Part shown: positions 33,921-46,800 of the stretch, piece after piece
Numbering within the stretch: position 1 is the first letter of the stretch
Layout: each line of letters begins with the position of its first letter
Assembly (NCBI GenBank): GCA_037349105.1
Contig: JAYJMM010000032.1
Location: forward strand, 62,001-126,000
DNA length: 64,000 nt
Direction: 5' to 3'
Origin: Limnomonas spitsbergensis
Lineage: Eukaryota > Chlorophyta > Chlorophyceae > Chlamydomonadales
The notes under the pieces: model-generated
What the model saw: the letters and a program-made list of their open reading frames with translations, nothing else
What the model was told of the DNA's origin: nothing
Databases searched by the model: none
Translations under genes and position numbers: made by a program

Positions 33921-36900
33921 GCACCCGCGCCGCGCACACCCAAGGGAATATCACGAGGCTGCTGCTGCGGCTCAGACGCGCTGCCAGCGCCACGGCGCAC
34001 TCATGTGCCGCCACCAAGACCGCGCTGGCAGCTCGCACGTCGTTGATGATGCCCTCGCGCAACTTGGTTCCAACGCCGTCCCCGGCAGGCGACAAATTCG
34101 CTCCGGAACCTGCACAAGCAGTTAAGCGGCGGCCGCTGTGATCGTCCGACCGTGGCTGGCGGCAGCAGCGCCTCATGATATTCCCTTGGGCGTCTGAACC
34201 ATGCCGCTGCCTCTTCCTCCGCTGCCGTCTTCATGCGCTGTCTTCACTGAGACTGCCAGCCGCTGACAACGCATTAGCTTGAGGCCGTGCTGAAGGACCG
34301 TCCGCCTCTGCTTCCGCTTTGGCCACAGCCGCAGCTGTGCACAATTCCCACCCTGCCTCTCCAACCCTTCCCCTCTCCTCCTAAGAAGAGCCCATCCTAC
34401 CCCCAGACTGTTGCTGCGGCTCAGCCGCACTCCTGCGCCGCCGCCGGCATCATGCACCATGCTGGTAGCCCGCGCGTCGCTGATGATGCCCTCGCGCCAC
34501 TTGCTTGGTTACGGTACCACCCCGGATGGGCGGCGAGGCCGCTCCGGAACCCGCATGAGCAGTGGAGATCGACGCTGCCTCCTCCGCTGCCCCCCCCCTT
34601 CCCCGAAACTGCCAGCTGCTGAAGAAGGATTAAGTCAAGGTCGTGCTGAAGGAATGCCAGCCTCCTCCTCCACAGCCCGCCATCTCCGCAGAAACCGCCA
34701 CCCGCCGCTGACGCAGCTGGTTGACCTGGAAGGGGGGAGGACGGTAAACATGTTCAAGGCACGTCGGTGAGTACAGCTGCGCCCTTCGTGGCCACCGGCA
34801 CCCTCCTGCAGGAGGTCTCCCATCTATGTCTGCAGCTGGGCAGATCCCTATCTTTCCATTCCCTCCCCTATTCAAAGACCCCCGACTCCCCTCACCTCTT
34901 CCCTCCCCTCCCTCCCTCGCTTCAACTACAACTCACCCTCTAGCTCAACCCTGTCGGGCTGGCAGGCCACATTGGATCCCCTCCCCCCTCTTCCTCCGCC
35001 AGCCTCTCTTTGTGCAAGTGCTTGGCTGCCTCAAAGGGCAGCCCACCTACCGCTTCCCCCCCCATACATGAAACCTGACAAGGGCCCACGCAACCCACGG
35101 CGAAACCTGCCCCCTTCTAGACATCTACAGGACCGAAACTCAGCGGTCCAATCCCGACATCTGAAGCAAAACACTCCGATATCTGAAGCAGCTCACCCCT
35201 CAAGATGGCTTGTATAGCTCCGTAACCAAGCCCGCCATCATGTCTGGCTGGGAGCCGCACTGCTCCCCCTCGTTCGCAGCCCCAACGGCGCGTACGTTCG
35301 GTAGTTGTACACGCTCTGCATCTCGTGTAGGCGGCCTGAGAGAGTGGCAGTGTGTGAACAGGCAGGTGTGCGGGGCCACGATCCAGGAAGGTGGGATTGG
35401 AGGAGCAACGAGCTGCACAACCAGGTGGTGGGAGGGGAGGGGAGGGAATGACCACCTAGCACGTCGCAGTCACTCCAGCCCACCTGCCACCCAAACCATT
35501 CCTTCCCCCCATCACGAAACACACATCACCATACTCTGGCCCGCCTGCAAACTCACCCCCCAAACACATTCACACCACCTCCACACTTTGGCCCACCTTC
35601 ACCCTAACTTCGACCCAACAGCAACTGCCCCGCGGCCTCCAACACCCCCTCAGCCAGCGTCTCATGCTGCAGCTTCATCAGGGACTCCAAGGCCTGCAAA
35701 AAATGATGGCAGAAGAACTTGTCAGTAATGGCAAGATATCTACAGCAGTGCACGGCAATAGATGACACCGCAGCCGGCGGTGCCCCCAACAGGCGTCTTC
35801 CAGCCTCAATGCCCCGCCCCCACCCCGAGCAGGCGCCCCCTTCCCTCTCCCCACCCCCTCCCGCCACTGCTCCTAGCAGGTGCCTTCCACCCTCCATGTC
35901 TCTGATCCGTCCCCTTCCCCATCAGGCGCCTCCTGCCCCCTCCCCACCCCCGCCCTGAACCCCGTCCCACCAAGCTTTTCCTGGTTGCCGCCTGCCGCCG
36001 CCTGTCCAGCTCCGAAACCAGGCCCGCAGCCTCCTCCCACCGGGCTAGCACAAGGTTTTGCAACGCTGCCTAGCGCCACCGGTCTTACTCAGCCTTGGCA
36101 TGCAGGACGAGGGTGGGCTGTGGCCTGCCAGCAAAGAGCAGGGGGGGAAGGTGGACAAACAGAGGCAAGCAGTAATGAGAGCGTGGGTGGCCAGGGAAGA
36201 AGGTTCCCTGCCTGCTCCCGCCCCGCTCCATGGCTTGCCAAGAACATGCACCTTCAGGTCAAGATCATAAGTCTAGTGCATGCACTTTGCCATGCATGGC
36301 AAAGCAAAGCTCCCTCCATAGGAGGTGCTAGAAACTGAAAGCAATCCAGGAAGGATACAGAAAATGAAACGAAAGCAATCTAGTAGGAGGGATAATGAAG
36401 ATGAAAAGAGAGCAATTCAGTAGGAGGGATAAATAAAATCCAATCCATGGAGAACCAATTGAAAAAGTGTGGCCATCTCCACACTCGAATGTTCGGAACA
36501 TCGGAATAATTGTCTGGGAGGGTTTATGTACGCCTACAACCGTGCATTCCTGATTGCTGTTGCCAAATTGCTGCATAAATAGCAGCTTCTCTCGTGCACG
36601 AGGAGCCTGTCATCTGCTCGACCCCGTAGCGTCACCCAATTCGCGCTTTGTCCTGGCAGGTCTGTCCTATAGTTTAGTGCAGTCTCTTGGTTACCTTGGA
36701 TGACTTATTAGGACCTTCTCACCTGTGGAACCTTGGAATGATGATTACAAGGAGAGTCCAGGATAATGCGAATTGGGTGCCGCTACGGGGTAGAGCATAT
36801 TGATTTGAATGATCTTGTCCAGAGCCCTTCTTCTTCCTCGGAAAACAGGGGGACGACTACAGCTACTCACTGTATTGGAATCCAGAGACTGCATCCCGAA

Positions 36901-36979
36901 CGAATAAGTCGCCTAGTCATCATCCCTGAGCTAATGAATTGCAGACCTTCTTATTCCATGCCTGCCGCTGCTCTGCAGG

Positions 36980-39900
36980 ATGGTGCAAGGATATGTGTAT
37001 CTTCGGGCAGGCTCAGGTGCTGCAGTTCCATTCAAGCTCCTTCCAGGCGGGCTGCTGGACCTCACCTCAGCCTTGCCGAAGCTGCACCTGTCAACCCTCG
37101 AGGAATGGGATGATGGCGTTGGCGACTTTGTGACCGTCTCGGCCAAGCTGGTGGATGGCACTTGGGTCAGCAAGCAGTCGTTTGAGAACAAGGGTGACAA
37201 GGACAAGCCTCTGCGCGTGACCGGCGACCCAGCAGGTAGGATCTTGCGAGCTCTTGGAGGGGGGGCACCCCCCGACCTGCATGTGCGCATGACCCTTGCG
37301 GAGGCGCATGTGTTCCATGCAGAAGCCCTGTGACCCGTGCAGAGGCCCATGTGACCCTTTCAGAGGCCCATGTGACCCTTGCAGAGGCCCATGTGACTCT
37401 GCATAGGCCCATGTGACTATGCATAGGCCCATGTGATCTTTACAGAGGCCCATGTGACCCTTGCAGAGTCCCATGTGACCCTCGCAGAGGCCCATGTGAC
37501 CCATGCAGATGCCCATGTGACCCTTACCGAGGCCCATGTGGCCCATGCAGAGGCCCATGTGACGCATGCATAGGCCCATGTGACCCTTGCAGAGGTCCAT
37601 GTGACCCATGCTGACGCCTATGTGACCCTTACCGACCTACGGCCAGAGGCCGGAGTGTTAGCAGAGATGTACCTAAAGTGTAGCTGTGGCACGGCAGGTG
37701 CTGTCGCACGCCTCCCCGGGGTGGGTGGGACTGCCCAATCAGTCCCCACATGGTCTCCCAAGAGCTCCGGCATGGGCAAATGAATTCCATGCACGTGCTG
37801 CCCTGCGCCATCCAGTGTGGCTGGCCGCCACCCCCCTCCCACCCTAATGCACTGCCTGCAGAATGCATCACCGCCCCCTCCCACCCTAATGCACTGCCTG
37901 CAGAATGCATCACCGCCCCCCTCCCATCCTAATGCACTGCCTGCAGAATGCATCACCGCCCCCCTCCTATCCTAATGCACTGCCTGCAGAATGCATCACC
38001 GCCCCCCTCCCACCCTAATGCACAGTCTGCATGCTGCATCACCGCCCCCCTCCCATCCTAATGCACTGCCTGCAGAATGCATCACCGCCCCCTCCCACCC
38101 TAATGCACTGCATGCAGAATGCATCACCGCCCCCCGCCCACCCTAATGCATTGCCTGCAGAATGCGCCACTTGGGGCTCCGGTGGAGCCATGGTGTTGCA
38201 TGAGGTTGGCCGATCGGAACCGATCAGATACCACGTACTCCACCTAATCAGGTTGGCCCCATCCCCTCCCACCTGTCCCCCTGTTTGACCGCATGACTGT
38301 CTTCCAGCCCCCATGTCGGGCCCCCTGTCCTAGATCTACCGGCTATATCTCCCTCCTCCTGGGGCCTCTGACCGGCGGTGGGTTTATATTGCGCAGGTGC
38401 ACACCATGAGGGTGAGCCGGTGATGCAGAAGGTCAGGGCTCTGCAGAGTGAGACAGCGGACCTACACTGCAAAGTTCTGCGGTTCGAAAACGCAGCAGGC
38501 AAGCGTTGGCTCGACAATTCAAAAACGAGGCAGCATGTGGCAGCGATTGAGAAAGATCTCCTGAAGGTAAGAGAGTGGTTGATGTGTGCAAGAATCGAGG
38601 GCGGGCAAACAAAATCTCCATACACCTTAAATTCATCTTACAAATCCTAGGGCCGGAACCCCCCGGCGCCACTAAAACCATAATATCTCGGCCACCAGTC
38701 AAAAAATTGCATTGTAATGTGGGTGTTTCATGGTCAGCAGGACACGGCCGATCTGCTTGAATGATTAGTCACATGTATTAAGCTGTTTTTAATAACCAAG
38801 AAACTAGAAATCGAGCCCCTTACCATTCGCTGAAGGGAAAATGACCCCATGACCACCCCCCTTCATACCTACGGAAATTATTGGGTCCAAAAACCGGTTC
38901 CACCTTGGCTCTAAGAGGGTTATACAACGATTCGCGCTTTTGATGGCGTGTTGGAAAGCCCTTGCTGAGAGATTTCCTACGATTCTGAATTCGAGCGTGC
39001 AATCGACAGGTGCATGCAAAACTGGGAAAGCGGCTTATGTTTCATTATGTTTTCTTCTGGCCGATGTCCTGCTGGTGGTCTCAACTGGAAGCAAAATGTT
39101 GGTAGCAGCTGGGTTCCAGACGAAAGCGCCTTCTATTTTGAGACCAAGCTTGTATAGTATGCAATTCTATTTATATCGTTGCGCAACGTGCAATGTCTTG
39201 AAATAGTCGACAATCCAGCTAAAGGTACGAAATGTGGTTGCTTCGCCAGCTTGGCCACACTCCTGGGCAAGCTTTAGCATATTAACGCACCAATTCAGAT
39301 AGACACCGCGCCCAGAACAAGATGTACCACGCATGCCATTATGTTTGCATGCTCCCGTAGCGAGCATGGGACTTTGTCGTGGCCGGGTTGGGCTACAGCC
39401 GGCTCTGCCACATAGGCGCTGCTACGCCTGTCACAGCCCGATGCACCATGTGCACTGCATCGTCTCATATCGAACCGAGAGCTTTGGACGCAACCTTGCT
39501 TTGATTTTCAATGCATTTGCCGAAAGACAGTGGCAATCGAGTGACGATGGCGACGGTCCCTGGTAGATACGAACCCATGGTATTCGAATCATGCTGAACA
39601 CCTTATGAGGCAGAATACAGAGCGTAACATCACCTATTATTTGCTTGCTCAATGAAGTGCGACATTCCATGATGAGATGAACATGAAAGTGTGATGGAAC
39701 CTAGCCCGTGTCCGGAAATCTGGGCATGGGCGTGGTAGGTATGAAGGGGGGTGCCCATGACTGGGAAGACTGAGCTTTTAGCTCTAGCCTCTAGGCCAAA
39801 ACATTTGTCTGAATGTTTTGCTATCCTCTGATCAAACATCTGCACTCTAGCGGGACTTGATTCCCCCCTTGTCTCACCCACCCACCCTCGGAGTAACTGA

Positions 39901-41572
39901 AGACCAACTGAAAGTACTGGGCCGTCTGGTGTGGGTGGTCGTACCCGCATGCACGCCCTACCAAAGCATGCCAAATGAATGCTTGCATCTAAGGGGATCC
40001 ACATATACCACTCCCATGGCAATCCGGTGGCCAGAAAAAGATATGGAAAAAGCTAAAAGAAGAATCCTGGCCGCCCCCCCCCCCTCAGGGTACCCCCCAT
40101 CTCTTTCCTATTGGCGAAAATAAAATAGGTTCGGTTTTTAAATGCTCTCATCAAGACCTTCAACTTCGAATGATGTTATTTTTATCGTTTGTTTGTCCCT
40201 CCCTCGGTTAGAATGAAGCTTGTGTGTGTCTGGAACGTTCCTTATTCTCTGCTTGCCTTCTTCTCTTCCTCTACAGGTCAAAGTAGCAGCCCAAGATTCT
40301 GTAGTGAGCAACTTGCTCAACCACTGCAACAATGTGGTTGAATCAGAAAGCCGGAGTGAAAAAGACCCCCGGGAAAATACGAAGTTCGAACAGTGCATGG
40401 AAAATAAGACCTATGCTGCACGAGTAAGTGGGAATAAGCTTTCTCCTAGGGTTGTGGGGACAATAACTCTACAATAATCTACAAGTACTGTACTTAACTT
40501 CATTGTACCGAATACGGGCATACAAGATAGGCAGAAAGCTCGAGGGATAAGCAGTGTGACTCGTATGGAGTACCGTTTACAATGTAATTCTCAGACTGTC
40601 GGTGATGTGTTAGTGGTGTATTAACGGAGCCCAGCAGAAATATAAAAGTTACGGTGTGGTGAGTGCACTCAACTTATTCATGGAGTGAATAAGCCCTGAG
40701 TGTGTTAGGTTTGGGGGGAGCAGCGGGTAGCTATGCCTCGCAGCCCTCGTGGGTCCTATGTAGCCCCGGCCTAGTACCAGCCACTGTGTGTCCCCCCGAG
40801 ACCTGAAATGAAGGGTCCGTTTTAAAATCCGTGCTGGCTAGAGGGACCGTGCTTCACTTTTGTATCCCTATCCGTTCCACGCAACCCAGGCTCTCACACA
40901 TTTTATCACCAGTTTGTCCTTTTTAGCCTACATTTCATCAAACACGCAGGTCATGACATGGGCAAAGAAACATCCATGGGGTTTCAGCATGAACATCAAG
41001 CAAATGACGGAGCACTGCCATCAGGTATGTAATTCGCAATGGATGCGCAATTTCAATACAGCCAGGAGGGTAGACGTACTGTTCGGAAAGACATAGTGTA
41101 AAAGGAGATTATTGCTAGGGGTTACTGCTAGGGGAGATGTACTGGCTAGGGGGTGTACTGCTAGGGAGATGTATTGTCAATGGAGATGTACTTCAGGGAG
41201 ATGTACTGCCAGTGAGATATACTGCTAGGGGTTGTACTACCGGGGGGGGGGGCTCTCATGAGACAAGGAGCATGAGACACGTCTTTGTTGTTGTTGCAGA
41301 TTCACTTGTGGCGCAACGACTTCACGCATCCTGTTCCTCGTCTCGTTATGATAACAAGAGTCAAGGAGTTTGTGGGCGGAGGCGCAATGGATGTGCTCAG
41401 CGATGTGCAGGTCAAGAAGTATCAAGTTGCCATAGACATTGTGAAGCATTTCGCTGAGCACGGAGCATGGCCACCCGAAGCCCCCCGTGCCCCGGCTGGA
41501 AGTGCGACTCTAAGCCCCCCAGCGGCCAGCCCACAAGGGTCCCCGAGATTTGTTACGCAAAAGGTCCAGTAA
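36980..41572 (+). CDS. Five-exon gene, 306 aa, unrecognised
   Basis: Exons 36980-37235, 38397-38566, 40277-40423, 40950-41024 and 41300-41572 join with GT-AG introns in agreeing phases (1, 0, 0, 0), ending in TAA. The ATG lies one base after a CTGCTCTGCAG acceptor, implying a 5'UTR intron. Residues 1-85 look like a compact beta-rich domain (MVQGYVYLRAGSGAAVPFKL, DFVTVSAKLVDGTWVSKQS). Residues 86-191 are charged and helical, probably coiled coil (MQKVRALQSETADLHCKVL). Residues 192-216 contain MTWAKKHPWGFSMNIKQM. The C-terminal exon holds IHLWRNDFTHPVPRLVMITR followed by a Pro/Ala/Ser-rich tail. No signal peptide or membrane segment is seen. I do not recognise the family. Intron 1 holds two tandem repeats and part of the 155-bp inverted repeat. 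Confidence 0.7.
37303..37645. repeat. 21-bp tandem repeat, ~16 copies, intronic
   Basis: Degenerate 21-bp units AGAGGCCCATGTGACCCTTG lie in intron 1 of the five-exon gene. Twenty-one is a multiple of three, so both strands stay open for long stretches; this is not evidence of coding. Confidence 0.85.
37828..38165. repeat. 42-43 bp tandem repeat, 8 copies, intronic
   Basis: TAATGCA starts at 37845, 37887, 37930, 37973, 38016, 38059, 38101 and 38144. Units contain CTGCCTGCAGAATGCATCAC and a C-rich tract. Lies in the same intron as the 21-bp repeat. Confidence 0.9.
38166..38320. repeat. 155-bp repeat, inverted copy of 10769-10923
   Basis: The exact reverse complement of the copy in the minus-strand gene's intron, positioned between the 43-bp repeat and exon 2 of the five-exon gene. 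Confidence 0.8.
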
Positions 41573-41688
41573 GCGCCTTCCCAGCAACACGAGTGCACCA
41601 CGTAAAAACTGGGGACTGTGGACCGTGATTCGATTGCTAGTGGCAATGGCAACCTCCCCTGGAAATTTCTGAGCTGTTGGCATGGCAG

Positions 41689-41999
41689 GGCGGGTATGAA
41701 TGGGACGCTGTTGATCGCCAGACTCCCTTGTATGTTGCCTCTTCTTGGGGGAGGGCTGAGGCTGTGTGGCCTTGCTGCTTCACCAGCCGGGGATCCTCGT
41801 CAATACTACTGATAAGGACGGCTTCACCTGTATGCGTCTTGCTTGCGTGCTAGTAGTGCGACTGCGACTCGCGCACCCTAGCATAAACTTAAGGGCGGTC
41901 AATCGGAGGGGCTACACAGCTCAGGCCATTGCAAGGAGAGGCAAGAAGCCTTGTCATGCAGCTATCGTACAAGCTGTAGCCGAGGTCAGGCACAAGTAG
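41689..41999 (+). pseudogene. Ankyrin-repeat fragment with a 2-bp frameshift
   Basis: After a GGCATGGCAG acceptor the frame reads GGYEWDAVDRQTPLYVASSW and GRAEAV. Coding then continues two bases out of phase as ALLLHQPGILVNTTDKDGFT and NRRGYTAQAIARRGKK. Both halves match ankyrin-repeat consensus (TPLYVASSWGR; VNTTDKDGFT; GYTA..IA). The shift lies at GTGTGG (about 41764-41769), where a TG duplication explains it. Only two to three repeats remain and no 5' exons were found, so it is called a relic. Confidence 0.55.
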
Positions 42000-43579
42000 C
42001 TGAGGCCATGCACCTTATGTTTCAGCTGTGCTTTTTGCTCATGGCCACCATTAATGCTTGGTTGCATGGGTGGCCGAGAATGCATGATTACGATTGCAAG
42101 TTCTCTTGGGTCTTGAGCATGGGTGGGGGTGTCCTTCGAGGGGTGCAGTATTTGAACCATCGAGGTACCGTATTTCAGACTGCACTTGTGAAGGGGCTTG
42201 TTGAGGACTCATGTAGAAATGTGTCCTCTAAATGTATTATGCCGTGGTGGTCGTCGCACTTTTGGCGAGGTAGATCATGCTGCTTTTAAACTTTTACAAT
42301 GCAATTTGATTCTTTGGAGCAACCTTCATGCGAAGGATTTTGGGAGCCAGATTTTGAGGATTCCTCAATACCCGTGCATAACCACCATTATTTTTTACCC
42401 TCCACTCTTTGCTTGCAGTGGTTTTGTAGTGGTTGATAGGTTTGATGAATAGAACCATGCATGTCTTCTTTAATTCACACTGATAGTTCCGGTGTGAGAT
42501 GCTGGTCTGGCTGATCTGTGGTCAGTGTTTCTTTTTTTAAGGTTGCATGGAGTGGTACATGGCCCTTTGGCAGCAGCATGTGTAAAGGAACTTTATGGGG
42601 CGGGTACGATCATCAGCCTTTGCAGCGACGTGAAAGGGGGGCAAAGAGCAATCCTCTCTCGCGTCAAGAGCATGCACTCTAGGATTCACATTACTTACTA
42701 TTTGAATAGGCCAGAGTTGTGTGCAAAGCACTGGCATAGTGGCTGGTAGGTGTTGCCACCGGGAATGCGGTTGGGCCCGATTCAGAGGCCAGTCAAGGTT
42801 GGGGGGCAACTGGGGATTTTGTGGGGAGGCCTGTCGAGGGGAGGCCTTTCAATAGGTGGTTTGATCGATCGATCGAGGGGGACAACTAGGGGTGGTCCGC
42901 CCCTTCTGCCAAAAGGTAGTCTGAAGCGGCCAGGAAAAGGCCTGCCAAAGAGTGTTCAAGGTGGTCCAACACAATTGAGGACTAACTGGAAAATATACCG
43001 GCCCTAACCACCCCCAACTGCAAAAACACCGTCGATCATTTCGGTAAAACATGGCGATAGTGGTCCCGTAGATCCATTCAGGAAACTACAAGCAATCATC
43101 GCTTTATCCAGTGGACAATCAAAAGATGCTGGATGGCAGCCGCCCCCTAGTCTCCCTCACTCATCCTTTCCTTCTTTCCCTCTTACTCTATTTATCCTGA
43201 CGTTTGCCTTCTTTAAGCCTGCGGACCCCCCTATACATGCCCCATGCCCCTATAGTTGGGGAAGGATGCAGTGCAGACACCTTGGGCAGAAGCGTCGACG
43301 AATCACTGTGTGCTTGCAGACAACCACTACAGCGTGTATTGATGGCGCATCACATCGTGATACAGCCGTGGCGCAACCTACTGCAGGCAATGGTTTGGTC
43401 AGCCTGGGTCTTCTTGAAACACACAGTCGGGCTCCAGGTACAGCCATGCCATGGTCAGCTGCCGCCGCCGGGCATATGTTGTGGCCTTGCTTTGTTGGTT
43501 GGCGCATTCAGCAATGAGAGCACCGCGCCGACGCCCTCCGCTCGGTGTATATAGCGCCTTGAACACAGAGTCGAGTGCA
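42000..43579. other. No firm gene
   Basis: A 74-codon frame at 42525-42749 (AACVKELYGAGTIISLCSDV) follows a TTTTTTTAAG tract and may be an exon relic of an unidentified protein. The rest is unremarkable. Confidence 0.4.
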
Positions 43580-43880
43580 GTGCTGGTATAGCCTCGGCCT
43601 GGGGAGGGCAGGGAGGAGGGGGGGAGGATTGACATTGCTGGTAGCCTCGGCCTGGGAGGGGGCAAAATCGGGGGGGGCGGGGGGGGGGACTGACAGTGCT
43701 AATAACCACCTCGCCTGGGGAGGGACCAGGGAGGGGACGGAGGGGGGGATTGACAGTGCTGGTAGCCTCGCGTTGGGATGGGACAATGGCAGGGGGAGGG
43801 AGAGGATTGACTGTGCTGGTTACCTCACCCTAGGAGGGCAGGGGGAAGGAAGGGGGAGGGAGGGTGGAGGGATGGGGGAA
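43580..43880. repeat. G-rich ~60-bp tandem repeat
   Basis: Four to five units, each a GATTGACAGTGCTGGTAGCC-type core followed by a long G-run. The G-runs could form quadruplexes. Confidence 0.7.
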
Positions 43881-46800
43881 GGTTGAGAGTTCGGTGGCCT
43901 TTCAGGTGAAAGCGGGGGAATGGGGAAGGGGAGGGATTGAGGGGAAGGGGGAGAACAATGGCGGGGAATGGATAGTGGCCCCATCAAAATTAGAATGCAC
44001 AGCCTCACTCTCTAACAGCCGACAATGCCTCCGGAATTTGTGTGCACAACGATTAACGCCCAACCATAAATGACTTCATGCGTTAATGTGGTTTTTTTAG
44101 TAATTATATTTTGAGGGAAAAAGCCTGACCGACACATTGGCCTCGGGGCTTTTCGCAGCTGCGTAGCAGCTGTAGGTCTGTAGCTCGCTCCGGAGTCGCT
44201 CGCAATCATTCGGAGCCGCCTTTATATGCGCGGCGTCGAAACACTTTCGACTCGTGTGAATCCCTTAATATGTCAATATGTAAGATGTTCTAGGGGAGGA
44301 GGTGGCAGAGGTGGACGGGCCATCTCCGGCCCGCACCATCTTCATTCCATCCACACTTCATCCACACATCACACCGACACAGAGATCTGTGTGTCCCTGA
44401 GATACATATATATTCAAGCGTGCAAGCGTGCGAGCGCACATGCTCAACAACGTCCACACTCCAGCGTCCATGTCAGCAAAAGGGCGCCACCCGGCCGACC
44501 TCCGCACACCGGCAAAGAGTGTCCCCGTGACCCTGAGGGCTACAGCCTAGATATACCAGCCAAGAGAGCACGATCCTCCCACACTGTGACCACATGAGTG
44601 GCGTCGGGGTCAGCGCACATTCAGCGGCTGCCCCCACTCAGTACTTACTACACACAGTGCACACATCAACCCCACCAGCCATGCCCGCAAAGAACAGGGG
44701 GCAACATGGCATGGCAAGAAAGGGGTAGGTCTGTCACTCTCTTCTGAAAGGGGTAGGCCAGTCACTCCCTCTCCCAAGCCTGAATGGGGAAAGCATAGTA
44801 AGAAAGGGGTCGGCCTGTCATCAGCAAGGGTGTGTCCACACCTGCTGGCCATTTTCAGACCCCCCGACCGGCGCAGCCGGCCAAAAAGCATACCCCAGCC
44901 CGGGAAAATCCGGCCATCTGGCTGACCCTAAGCACATGTCGCACCATAAAGCAGTAACCGTGCCAGAATGGTAAAAGCTGGCCAGATCGCCTTAGAGAGG
45001 CTCACTCAACTCACAACTACGGTACATCACCGTACACAAAGGCTCCTTGTACTACATTACCGAGGGATGTAAAGGGGTTAACTGGTACAGTGTTCTGGTA
45101 TCAAGACAGCCCTAAGTGGAAAGTGCTCACTGGTTCGGCCTGTCTGGGCGCCCCTGACTCGTGGGTACCAACCCTACTACTTTACGCGTGATGTTTGCTT
45201 CAGGTCCGTGGCGGACTTCTTCCCCACAGAGAGGCGGACGCCTACAGGCGGACTCAGTGACTACACACTGGCCGCGGATGCGCAGCGCGTTAAGCTGTGG
45301 CTGGAACTTCTAGATGACAGACACGGAGTTGGTCACTTGTAAAGCTAAACTGCTGGCCCTTCAGATAGCTAATCTGTCGGATCGCTGAGTCACTTAGTTA
45401 CCGCGTGGAGCGGGAGATGACGTAGCCGTAGACTGCGGACGGAGTCCTAAGTCGGGCAAGGCTTCTCACTGAGGATATCTAGGTCGCTTTGTTGGCTCTG
45501 AGGCTGACCTAAGCTGGAACGTCTTCGTGGTACTGGCGTTATTGGTATCCACTGGGTATATCTCGGGATGATAGCTGGTGCTGATTACAATTAGAGGCCT
45601 GTCCACTTAGGGACGAAGTAAGTGTCAAGCGTACGAGCCAGGATTCAAAGGTCCTGGCAAGCCCTGTTTACTAATGTACGGGAAATCTTGCCTCAGGCCG
45701 TCCCTCAAGTGGGATGCCAGGCACTGTACCTGCCTAGAAATGGGGGCTCCGCAGAGAAGCTGCGGAGCCTCCGAAGCCGCGTCAGCGGTAAATACGGTTC
45801 TGTCACGTTTACTGCATTATACCGTGACAAACACTTTAGGATGTAAATGGACTCATGTTGGCAAGAAGAACACAGAGGTGCCGCTGCCAGCCTCCAGAAA
45901 ACATACCTCCAGAAAAAAAGATACGAAGTTTGAAAAATAAAATCAAATATTGGATTTTTTGGGAGATGACCCCCCCACCAACTTTGCCCCCCATATCCCC
46001 CACCCCCCTGCGCCAAAACACATTTTAAAACAGCTATGGAACGCTCTCGTTCAGCTCTACAAAATAGGGGCATGGGGCCGATTTTTGCCCCCCCCTCGAC
46101 TGAAACGATTGGTTTTACACGTTTAGTTTTTTTAAATCATTTTATGGGCTTCAATTGGGTTCCCCGGGAAAATACCTAAACAATGCACTATTTTGGCTGG
46201 CTTCGCCCTCTTTTCATTGATCGGAAGGACAGGAAGGGGAGGAGGAAAAGGATGGGAGTATGGGACGGGGCGATGCCACCCGTAAGCATCACGATGTCGT
46301 CATTTGTGTCGGAAAGCTCTGTCGGAACGTAGTCTTCAGCCCTCTTTGTAGCCTTTGCCTTTGCTCTGTCAATTGACTCAAACAAGTGTAACTGCCTCCT
46401 CATTGTAAATGGAGATTGGCTCGCTCTAGCAGAGGATAGGCGCGAAAATGCACGAAATTCAACTGAAAACCCTCATGTACCCCAAACTATCGGGGTTTTA
46501 TGGTTGATTTGCTTGTTTTGTACCTGCAACTATTGATATTTATGATTGGTTAAACATAAAAAACCATCATAAACCAAATCCGACTAACACTGCGGGGTAT
46601 CACATTTTGTGTGGCTGTAGATCGCTCGTTGTTTTGTGTGACTGTAAATCGCTCGCTCCATCATTGAAAGAGCCGTCGTTTGCTGCCCCCAAACACGTCA
46701 AATCGCCGGAAAGACATAAAAAGTTAAAGAACTAAATTGCGATTAACGTCATATAGAAAGGAAAGGACTCGGAAATTGCCGAAGTGTCGGCAACGCTGGC

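Larger units (their letters stand above)
32990..36069 (-). pseudogene. Multi-exon coiled-coil gene fragments
   Basis: Minus-strand exon-like blocks. 36069-35971 is bounded by GGCGCTAG and GTGGGACG and reads 33 in-phase helical residues (ALQNLVLARWEEAAGLVSEL). 35693-35604 follows TTTTTTGCAG and reads ALESLMKLQHETLAEGVLEA to a stop. About 35365-35300 reads LSGRLHEMQSVYNYRTYA. 34573-34407 and 34145-33957 are duplicated versions of one exon (KLREGIINDVRAASA versus KWREGIISDARATSM). About 33121-32991 follows CCGCCTGCAG and precedes a GTAGGC donor, but signal switches frame inside it (LQDCTDVELLAAADDKSE, then EARLAAEATVLKDEHTQ). Two blocks match sequences at 51.0-51.4 kb. A coiled-coil structural protein is the simplest reading; whether it is intact cannot be decided here. 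Confidence 0.4.

Noticed and set aside
37091..37609. 172-aa minus frame (MGLCKGH repeats)
   Set aside because: Shadow of the 21-bp intronic repeat opposite a supported plus-strand exon.
45180..45600. Possible structured RNA or rRNA fragment
   Set aside because: Irregular short-repeat look but no conserved rRNA or tRNA signature could be recognised.
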